This document shows positions 56,557 through 64,000 of a stretch of 64,000 bases of DNA, in pieces. The notes beneath the pieces are model-generated. The model was given only the letters and a program-made list of their open reading frames with translations. It did no database searches and had not been told where the DNA came from. The translations under genes and the position numbers were made by a program. This DNA comes from Setoptus koraiensis (Eukaryota > Arthropoda). The stretch spans positions 11,222,001 to 11,286,000 of the forward strand of contig CM106586.1 in assembly GCA_048013815.1 (NCBI GenBank). Reading direction: 5' to 3'. How positions within the stretch are numbered: position 1 is the first letter of the stretch; each line of letters starts with the position of its first letter.

Positions 56557-58859
56557 TCAATGCTCATTGGGCGACAGCTTATGATTATTTGCCAGCTGTT
56601 GTTTGGTGTTCAATTTGTTGCATACATCTAAACTGTTGCTGCTGTTTGTCTCGGGGCCCAGTAGAAATGTTTGCGAGGCCGGCGTACTTGTGGCGCTGTG
56701 AGTAGTTGCGTCATGCTGTTTAGAGGCCAAGTGAGTTGTTGTTGCAAGCTGACGTTGTGGTTTCAATCTGACAATGCTGGCCATGTTCGTTAGCGAAAAC
56801 ATGGGCGCTATTGGAGTGGCGCCAGTAGGTGGTTGTTGCGCGCCAGGCAAATGATAATTGCTGGTGATTGTGGAACTCGCCTGAGTCTCTTGCTGCAAGA
56901 ACTCTGTGGTTGTTGTTGTTGCCTTTGATTCTTTTTCTTGATTGTTTGTTGATTGTTGACGATGCAAAAGTTTAGCCTGCTGTTTGTCGCCGCTGGTGTT
57001 GCTGGCGTCGGCGGCGCGTACATTTGTCAATTGCGCCAATTGTGAACTGGCCGGCGCTTGCTGCAAATGTTTTATCTGGCCCGAGAACAGACTGTCCAGC
57101 ATACTGGACCTGTGTCCGTTCTCAAATGATTGCGATCCCTCCGAAGTGATCATGGCCAGATTCTCAAAACTGCTAGCACTCACGGGACTCAGTGACGACG
57201 ACAATTCTGGCGAGCTTGTCATGCCGTCGTGCCGGTGATTCGCTGCATAATTAAAGGCTTCTGCGTGCAGTTTTTTGGGCGACTCGCCCTCGGGGCCAAT
57301 GCGATTCGCCGCAGCATCCTGGTCTCGCTGCAAACCACCGCCGCTCACACCGCCGAGACCCGACGATCGCAATCGCTGGTTGGCCCCATTGTTGTTGCTG
57401 ACAGTTGTGCCGTAATTGGCTGTTGCGGCCAGCAGTTCCGGCGGCGTGAAATATCTGGCGTTTGAGGTGGCGAAATGTCCATCGATCGATACTGGCGTCG
57501 CCGATCTGTTGCTGTGTCTCGCTGACACCGATTTAACCAACAAACTGCTTGTTGTTGCGTGGTGGTCAGTGGCACTGAGTGGCGTCCAATTGGTCGCCGA
57601 GCTCGGCGAAACAAACGGATTGATGTGTGAGGCCGTGAGCGAGGTCAGCGAATTGATTAGGTTCATGTTGAAATGGTTGCCCAGCGACAGATCGTCGCTA
57701 GCAGATTTTTTCGCTGCCTCCTCCAGTGTCGATCTGGTTTTTTGTTCTCGTTTGTTTCCGTTGGCCAGGCTCAAGTCGCCGGAATCGGCCGTCGCCGCGC
57801 CATTCAGTTGTTTGGCGCGCCGAGAATCGTCGTCCAATTGGCCGACGTAATTAATTAATGAGGCCGTGTTTGTGTGCTTCGTCTGGGCCTGTTTTCTGTC
57901 TCTGTCACTGGCGATGCTGGCATTGTTCGTCTGCTTCAAATCGGACAATTGATCATGATGATCCGACGAGTGATCTGACGCTTGCTGTCGGCGCTGCATC
58001 ATCAAACTGTGAACAGTCAGTTTGGTGGGATATTTGTCCGCGTAATCGGGCTTGCCAGGCGACTCAGTCAATGGCTGGCTCGGGCGAGAACTGTCCCCGG
58101 ACAGGCTGTGTTTGGAGGCCAACAGATGCGCCTTGAGGTGCTGCGTAGCGCTCGGAATCGAGGGCCAATTCTGTTGGAATTTCTTGGCCAAGTCACTGAA
58201 ACGTTTCTCTATTTCTTTCTTAATTGATAGGCTTGCTTCTTGTGGCCCGCTCAGTGCGTCGGCTGGCAAATTCTGGAGCGTTGATTTCGTCGAATCAACG
58301 CGCGACTATGTCTCGAAATTTTTCTCCAACTGTCTGTCGAGTTGCTTGTTGTATGCGGTTATGGCGTCATCTATTTGCGACAGGCTCTTGCTGACCTAGC
58401 TGTTGGTGTCGGCTAGTTTCGACACATTCACTTTGTCGCCATCGGATGCTCGCAATCGGCCGGCGTTTTGGCGTTTTCTGGCAAGCTTGTCAACACTGTG
58501 ATTGTGCGTGCTGGCGGGCGTTAGGCCCCTCCTGTCGGGCTCGTCGTGAATGTTATTTTCGCCGCCTTCGTCGTCGTCGTCGTAACTGACGAAAGAATTC
58601 GGCAAATAGCTGGACACTCTGGATCGTTTCAGCAACTCGGCGCCCGAGTTTCCGCTGGCCCCATAGCGACTCAGCTAATTGGCGTCAACGCTGCTGTGAC
58701 TGTTGCCCCCGTTGGGTCGGTTGGAAAAATTGTTGGACAAATTGGTGTTCGGCATGGGCACTCCCAAGCGAGCCTGATCCAGCAGCAATTGTCGTTCGAG
58801 CAAACGATACGGACCCTGAGGATTGGAGGCCGCAACTGCGGGAGTTGCCTCTTGCTCAC
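56557..58859 (-). CDS. Long low-complexity reading frame interrupted by three in-frame TAG codons, unknown
   Basis: From a possible acceptor (CAACCAG|GTGAGC, exon start 58859) the frame runs 767 codons to TGA at 56559-56557. The only internal stops are three TAGs, at 58677-58675, 58398-58396 and 58308-58306; no TAA, TGA or frameshift is evident. The protein is Ser/Asn/Gln/Ala-rich. A helical charged segment follows the last TAG (IKKEIEKRFSDLAKKFQQNW) and an acidic patch VSYDDDDEGGENN lies between the first two. The 570 codons after the last TAG are fully open. Contexts are AAT TAG CTG AGT, AGC TAG GTC AGC and ACA TAG TCG CGC. It could be a recent pseudogene (three CAG-to-TAG changes), a gene with readthrough or edited TAG, or an assembly problem. 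Its 5' end lies in a large inverted repeat. The product family is not recognised. Confidence 0.45.
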
Positions 58860-59134
58860 CTGGTTGATTTCAGCCAAAATCAAATTTGCATATTATTGTC
58901 ATTGGAACAATGTGAAAATTAATGCTTGACATCAATATTGGAAAATATATCTGTGCTGCTGTTGCTCTCGTTAATGGGTCCAACAGCAGCACAGATATAT
59001 TTTCCAATATTGATGTCAAGCATTATAATTAATTTTCACATTGTTCCAATGACAATAATATGCAAATTTGATTTTGGCTGAAATCAACCAGGTGAGCAAG
59101 AGGCAACTCCCGCAGTTGCGGCCTCCAATCCTCA
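58817..59134. repeat. Inverted repeat, 148/154-bp arms around a 16-nt loop
   Basis: Bases 58817-58964 match the reverse complement of 58981-59134 nearly perfectly; the main difference is a 6-bp indel in an AATTAAT stretch. Each arm contains the end of an intron-like stretch, the acceptor-like CAACCAG|GTGAGC and the first about 15 codons of an open frame. Leftward, the frame continues into the TAG-containing gene; rightward, into a Lys/Glu/Ala-coding stretch. Confidence 0.93.
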
Positions 59135-59380
59135 ACCCGCAGAATCTAAGCCCGAAGAGCCACCGGCGGAGGAGGCCAAGGCTGATGAGGCCAAACCGGT
59201 AGATGCGAAGGCTGAGGAGGCTAAACGCGCAATGAAGCAGCCAAGCCCGAGAAGGAACCCAAGACTGCCGGAGCGGAACCAGAAGAGAAGGCGGAAGAAA
59301 AGAAAGAGGGTGCGGAAAAGGAAGAGGAGTGCGAGGAAAAGACAAGTGATCCTGATTCAATCAGTATCTCGAGCGCTTAA
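59092..59380 (+). pseudogene. Lys/Glu/Ala-rich coding remnant, copy 1
   Basis: After the acceptor-like CAG the frame reads EQEATPAVAASNPQPAESKP then a Glu/Ala/Lys-rich repeat (EEAKADEAKPVDAKAEEAKR). A one-base shift after AMKQ leads to KPEKEPKTAGAEPEEKAEEK and on, ending TSDPDSISISSA. The 3' 40 bp (from AAGTGATCCTGATTC to GAGCGCTTAATT) recur exactly at the end of copy 2 near 62852-62890; there the same bases give a TGA after DNK, so the ancestral stop was probably that TGA. Highly charged KEA proteins are common and no family is named. It looks like a captured or decaying exon. Confidence 0.5.
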
Positions 59381-60859
59381 TTTTTTAGATAGACGAGTAT
59401 CGTCGGAATATGGATGCGAGCATGTGACAACATGTAGGAGATACACATCTAGGCCTGTCAGATCAGAGTAGCCGGAAAGATGACAGAATGAATACAAGTT
59501 CTCCAAATTTATATCGCAACAAGATAAACATGTGGGCGAGCAGCTGGAACTCTTATGAGGAATTCGAATTTTCAATATTCGAAGTTCAAATTGTTACCAT
59601 CGGACTCCGACCATTGAACACTGACCAAGGAACTCTGAACGAGCATCAGATGAAACTATCATCAGGAATTGGTATTTTCGAATTTCGAATTTCCAAGTTC
59701 AAATTGTGACCATCAAAGTCTGACCACCGAACTCTGACCACCGAATTCTGACCATCGAACTCCGACAGAGCAGATGAAACTATCATCAGAAATTCGAATT
59801 TTCAATTTCGAATTTCGAAGTTCGAAATGTGACCATCGAACTCTGACCACCGAACTCTGACCATCGAACTTCGACAGAGCAGATGAAACTATCATCAGAA
59901 ATTCGAATTTTCAATTTCGAATTTCGAAGTTCGAAATGTGACCATCGAACTCTGTACAAGCACCTGAAACTAGTGTCGGAAATTCAAATTTTCAATTTCG
60001 AATTTCGAAGTTCGAATTGTGACCACGGAACTCTGACCATCGAACTCTGACCATCGAACTTCGAACTCCAACCATCGAACTTCGACAGAGCAGATGAAAC
60101 TATCATCAGAAATTCGAATTTTCAATTTCGAATTTCGAAGTTCGAAATGTGACCATCGAACTATGTACAAGCATCTGGAACTATCATCAGAAATTCGAAT
60201 TTTCAATTTTCGAACTCCGAACTTCGAATTGTGACCATCGAACTCTGACCACCGAACTCTGACCATCGAACTTCGAACTCCAACCATCGAACTTCGACAG
60301 AGCAGATGAAACTATCATCAGAAATTCAAATTTTCAATTTCGAATTTCGAAGTTCGAAGTTCGAATTGTGACCACAGAACTCTGACCACAGAACTCTGAC
60401 CACAGAACTCTGACCATCGAACATCGAACGAGCAGCTGAAACTCTCATCAGAAATTCGAATTTTCAATTTTCGAATTTCGAACTTCGAATTGTGACCATC
60501 GAACTCTGACCACGGAACTCTGACCATCGAAATCCTACAATGCAGATGAAACTATCACCAGAAATTCGAATTTTCAATTTCTAAGTTCGAACTTCGAATC
60601 GTCGACCACAGAACTCTGACCACGGAACTCTGACCATCGAACATCGAACGAGCAGAAGAAACTCTCATGAGGGATGCGAATTTTCAATTTAGAATTTCGA
60701 AGTTCGAAATGTGACCATGGAACTCTGACCACCGAACTCTGACCATCGAACTTCGAACTCCAACTATCGAACTTCGACAGAGCAGATGAAACTATCATAA
60801 GAAATTCGAATTTTCAATTTCGAATTTCGAAGTTCGAAATGTGACCGTCGAACTATGTA

Positions 60860-60867
60860 CAAGCATC
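60860..60867. repeat. Target-site duplication, left copy
   Basis: CAAGCATC, identical to 61728-61735. Confidence 0.9.
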
Positions 60868-61727
60868 GGTTGTTCTAGCGAATAGTGCCACACCCAGATT
60901 CTGATGAAACTTCCGGTATAGGTTCATCTTGACCTCAATAGAACGGAAAAAGTGGTCCGGAAGTGCGGAAACTTCCGGTTCCGGTTTTACCTCAAGTCAG
61001 AGCTGGACGTCTAAAACTCACCATAATAGCGTTCCAAAAGACGCTGAACACGATGGCATAATTTTCAGCTCGGTGCGACTTCCGGTTCTCAAGATATTGG
61101 CTTATATATAGGTTTGGAAGACCGGAAGTTGACGAATTTCAGCTTCGCTGCACTCGGGTATGGACCTGCGATGGGTCTGAGAACTCGGCCTGCGGCCTCG
61201 TATTCTGGAGGCCGTCACATCTCCGTCGTCGCTCCCGCGACGACTGCGTGCGACGGGAACCCTTCGGGTAGGGTTGATGAGCGCTTCGGGTATCGGGCTT
61301 CGCCCTCTACCCTCCGCTCACGTGACTGCAAATCATGGAAAATTCTTGGTTGAAGAAATGCGACGATAGAAACTGAATTCATCACAATGATGCGTATCAT
61401 CAAGAATCGGAAAGATATCGGGATGAATTGGCGCGCGTATATACTCGTGCGCGCGGATGCTTCGTTCCGAGCGGAATACCCGCGCGGTTTTTCCTGAATA
61501 TCTCTAGAACCGAGAGCCGCACACAAGTGAAACGAACTCCGTTGTACTCAGCATGATTGCATCCTGCTGTTCATCAAATTTCATGGCTCTAGCTTGAAGT
61601 TTGTGTAAAACCGGAACCGGAAGTTTCCGCACTTCCGGACTAGCGAATCTGTTGTTTGGGGGCCCTTCGGGGCCCATGTGTGAAGTTTGGTTGAAATCTG
61701 AGTGTGGCACTATTCGCTAGAACACCC
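60868..61727. mobile_element. Non-autonomous DNA transposon-like element with 8-bp target duplication
   Basis: The ends are imperfect inverted repeats of about 33 bp (GGTTGTTCTAGCGAATAGTG at the left; GGGTGTTCTAGCGAATAGTG on the complement of the right end; two mismatches in 33). The 8-bp CAAGCATC occurs at 60860-60867 and again at 61728-61735. The uninterrupted repeat units at about 60168-60180 read ...ACAAGCATCTGGAA, which is the empty site and confirms the duplication. The inside has further inverted blocks around CGGAAACTTCCGG/CCGGAAGTTTCCG and a GC-rich segment, but no transposase frame. An 8-bp duplication fits hAT, Merlin or P-like superfamilies; the family is not determined. Confidence 0.9.
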
Positions 61728-61735
61728 CAAGCATC
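61728..61735. repeat. Target-site duplication, right copy
   Basis: CAAGCATC, identical to 60860-60867. Confidence 0.9.
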
Positions 61736-62502
61736 TGGAACTATCATCAGAAATTCGAATTTTCAATTTTCGAACTCCGAACTTCGAATTGTGACCATCG
61801 AACTCTGACCACCGAACTCTGACCATCGAACTTCGAACTCCAACCATCGAACTTCGACAGAGCAGATGAAACTATCATCAGAAATTCAAATTTTCAATTT
61901 CGAATTTCGAAGTTCGAAGTTCGAATTGTGACCACAGAACTCTGACCACAGAACTCTGACCACAGAACTCTGACCATCGAACATCGAACGAGCAGCTGAA
62001 ACTCTTATCAGAAATTCGAATTTTCAATTTTCGAACTCCGAACTTCGAATTGTGACCATCGAACTCTGACCACGGAACTCTGACCATCGAACACTGACCA
62101 TCGAACATAGACCAAGCAGCTGAAACTCTCATCAGAAATTCGAATCTTCAATTTTCGAATTTCGAACTTCGAATCGTCACCACAGAACTCTTACCACGGA
62201 ACTCTGACCATCGAACATCGAACGAGCAGATGGAACTATCATCAGAAATTCGAATTTTCAATTTCGAATTTCGAACTTCGAATTGTGACCATCGAACTTT
62301 GACCACGGAACTCTGACCATCGAACATCGAACGAGCAGATGGAACTATCATCAGAAATTCGAATTTTCAATTTCGAACTTCGAAGTTCGAAATGTTACCA
62401 CCGAACTCTGACCATAGAACTAAGAACACTCAACCACTAACTTTGAACGAGCAGCTAAAACTCTTATTAGAAATTCGAATTTTCAATTTTGAAGTTCGAT
62501 TT

Positions 62503-62740
62503 GTCACCACCGAACTGCGCACAAATGTGACCTAGTCAAATCTCCATAGAATTGCATACGAAATATTTTCGAGTGAAGGGATAATAGACCAAGTCGAATC
62601 TACATAGGAATACATGTGTAATGTCTAGCAGGATTCTCACAAATTTGACTAAGTCAGACCTCCATAGGATTACATAGTCACGTGAATAAACGTAGTCATA
62701 ATCACCACCCCAATAGCAGCTTAATTAAAATTAAGCGCTA
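62503..62740. repeat. Left arm of a 240-bp inverted repeat pair
   Basis: Matches 62889-63127 in inverted orientation. It contains three imperfect about 60-bp sub-repeats beginning GACC/TTAGTC or GACCAAGTC with CTCCATAGGAT/CTACATAGGAA, and ends at the AT-rich TTAATTAAAATTAAGCGCTA. Confidence 0.92.
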
Positions 62741-62888
62741 AAAAAGGAGGCCAAAGAGGAATAGGCCAAGTCTGACGAGGCCAAGCCAGAGTAAAAGACT
62801 GAAGAAAAGAAGGACGAGGCCGAGGACAAGAAAGATGAGGCCAAGGATAACAAGTGATCCTGATTCAATCAGTATCTCGAGCGCTTAA
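62741..62888 (+). pseudogene. Lys/Glu/Ala-rich coding remnant, copy 2, between inverted arms
   Basis: Translation gives EAKEE, stop, AKSDEAKPE, stop, KTEEKKDEAEDKKDEAKDNK and then TGA. This is homologous to the 3' part of the remnant at 59092-59380, with two stops in the upstream part. The last about 40 bp are the same as in copy 1. It sits exactly between the two inverted arms, as a captured fragment would. Confidence 0.55.
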
Positions 62889-63127
62889 TTAGCGCTTAAT
62901 TTTAATTAAGTTGCTATTGGTTTGGTGTTTGTTGCTAATCTATTCACGTGACAATGTAATCCTATGGAGGTTTGACTTAGTCAAATTTGTGAGAATCCTG
63001 CTAGACATAACACATGTATTCCTATGTAGATTCGACTTGGTCTATTATCGCTTCACTCGAAAATATTTCGTATGCAATCCTATGGAAATTTGACCTAGCC
63101 GAATTAGTGAGGAGTTCGGTGGTGACA
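62889..63127. repeat. Right arm of the 240-bp inverted repeat pair
   Basis: Inverted match of 62503-62740; starts TTAGCGCTTAATTTTAATTA and ends in GAGTTCGGTGGTGAC, where the oppositely oriented array begins. Confidence 0.92.
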
Positions 63128-63800
63128 ATTCACCACTTCGGAATTCAAAATTCGAATTCCTGATGACAGTTCCATCTGCCCGTTCGACGTTGGATGGTCG
63201 GAGTTCGATGGTCACAATTCCAAGGTCGAACTTCGAAATTCGAAATTGAAAATCCGAATTCCTGATGAGAGTTTCAGCTGCTCTTTCGATGTTCGATGGT
63301 CAGAGTTCCGTGGTGAGAGTTCGATGGTCAGAGTTCCGTGGTGAGAGTTCGATGGTCACAATTCGATCTTCGAAATTCGAAATTGAAAATTGAAAATTCG
63401 AATTCCTGATGACAGTTCCATCTGCTCGTTCGATGTTTGATGGTCAGAGTTCGGTGGTCAGAGTTCGATGGTCACATTTCGAACTTCGAAATTCGAAATT
63501 GAAAATTCGAATTTCTGATGATAGTTTCATCTGCTCTGTCGAAGTTCGATGGTCAGAGTTCGATGGTCAATGTTCGATGGTCACATTTCGAACTTCGAAA
63601 TTGAAAATTCGAATTTCCGATACGAGTTCCAGGTGCTTGTACACAGTTCGATGGTCACAATTTGAAGTTCGCTGGTGATAATTCGAACTTCGATGGTCAC
63701 ATTTCGAACTTAGAAATTCGAAATTGAAAATTCGAATTTCTGATGACAGTTCCATCTGCTCGTTCGATGTTCGATGGTCACATTTTGAAGTTCGGTGGTT
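63128..63800. repeat. TTCGAA-rich tandem array, right block, opposite orientation
   Basis: About six units of the same family as 59563-62502 but reading as the reverse complement (GTTCGATGGTCAGAG, GAAATTGAAAATTCGAATT, CAGTTCCATCTGCTCG). The mirror symmetry about the arms at 62503-63127 is clear. Confidence 0.94.
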
Positions 63801-63839
63801 AACAGGTTGTCATAAACTCCTTTGAATCCTTCAACAATA

Positions 63840-64000
63840 CTTGTCCACACAAAAAATTAAGCGCTCGAAATACTGATTTGATCAGTATTACTTGTTTTCT
63901 AGTTAAAAAAAGCACTGATTTGTTCTACCCACGTGAATAAACGTAGAGCCCAGAACCACATCAATAGCTACTTAATTAAAATTAAGCGCTAAAAATTGTC
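63840..64000. repeat. Start of a further copy of the inverted-arm element, running off the window
   Basis: AATTAAGCGCTCGAAATACT and the following bases to about 63892 are an inverted, diverged copy of the 3' end of the Lys/Glu/Ala remnant. From 63931 on, CACGTGAATAAACGTAG and CTTAATTAAAATTAAGCGCT repeat the inner part of the left arm (62678-62740). Confidence 0.8.

Larger units (their letters stand above)
59563..62502. repeat. TTCGAA-rich variable-unit tandem repeat array, left block
   Basis: About sixteen units of 81, 109 or about 130 bp. Each has a core (TCAGAAATTCGAATTTTC, then AATTTCGAATTTCGAAGTTCG), a variable number of 14-bp modules on GACCATCGAACTCT, and a spacer with GAGCAGATGAAACTATCATC. 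Unit length changes by about two modules (28 bp) or 21 bp. The array is interrupted by an 860-bp inserted element (60868-61727). The long open frames read through it are products of the periodicity, not genes. Confidence 0.95.

Noticed and set aside
57229-58399. Plus-strand open frames opposite the TAG-interrupted frame
   Set aside because: Antisense shadows of a Ser/Gln/Ala-rich coding frame; composition shows no independent coding signal.
58817-59134. Pure read or assembly fold-back artefact
   Set aside because: Not excluded, but the arms differ by a 6-bp indel and continue into distinct, internally consistent sequences, so kept as a finding.
59713-62351. Minus-strand open frames of 60-105 codons with repeating WSEFDGQ-type peptides
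   Set aside because: They follow the tandem repeat period and shift between units; product of periodic DNA, not genes.
59563-64000. LTR retrotransposon or virus-derived element as the source of the array
   Set aside because: No coding remnants of such elements and no direct long terminal repeats; the symmetry is inverted, not direct.
1-64000. tRNA and rRNA genes
   Set aside because: No cloverleaf with matching A and B boxes or rRNA-like stretch was noticed by eye; a covariance-model scan was not possible.

Overview
The window is nuclear DNA from a small-genome animal, most likely an arthropod. Genes are densely packed on both strands, introns are short with GT-AG ends, many genes have one coding exon, and AATAAA signals sit at or just past stop codons. 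The conserved genes are metazoan (NF-Y subunit A, V-ATPase subunit H, F-spondin, an SR protein, a TBC1D20-like RabGAP, an ABCG transporter, fumarylacetoacetase, a phactr, mitochondrial PheRS, cactin, a CRTC-like coactivator). A Kunitz domain among the thrombospondin repeats of F-spondin, as in insect spondins, and a clade of non-classical secreted proteins fit an arthropod, perhaps a mite or other chelicerate, but the species cannot be fixed from sequence alone. Gene models were built by hand from reading frames, splice-site consensus and intron phase.

Layout. 0-6.9 kb: untranslated-looking DNA, then NF-YA (-) and ATP6V1H (+) sharing a promoter, then a tiny TATA-driven secreted peptide gene. 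6.9-15 kb: F-spondin (-, five coding exons), a small coiled-coil protein, an SR splicing factor and a TBC1D20-like protein, all on the minus strand. 15-19 kb: non-coding DNA rich in simple repeats. 19-27 kb: a long ABCG transporter and an eight-exon 4CL/luciferase-like acyl-CoA ligase, both plus strand. 27-40 kb: lineage-specific extracellular proteins: one small helical secreted protein, two very long Ser/Thr/Asn-rich glycoprotein-like genes in tandem, and three tandem copies of an unknown secreted family plus a decayed fourth copy. 40.7-44.4 kb: two tandem cathepsin-D-like aspartic proteases, one with an altered first catalytic triad. 46-55 kb: conserved housekeeping or signalling genes in convergent and divergent pairs.

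55-64 kb is different. It holds an M1-aminopeptidase-like fragment with one in-frame stop, a 767-codon frame broken only by three TAG codons, a 150-bp-arm inverted repeat that joins two different coding tails, and then about 4.4 kb of variable-length tandem repeats rich in TTCGAA. These repeats lie in one orientation left of a pair of about 240-bp inverted arms and in the opposite orientation right of them, and a Lys/Glu/Ala-coding remnant sits between the arms. This resembles a foldback-type transposon complex with captured exon pieces. An 860-bp DNA transposon-like element with 33-bp inverted ends and an 8-bp target duplication is inserted in the array, and the same repeats recur in an intron of the CRTC-like gene. 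No transposase, integrase or reverse transcriptase reading frame was seen. This complex is the best candidate for something undescribed.
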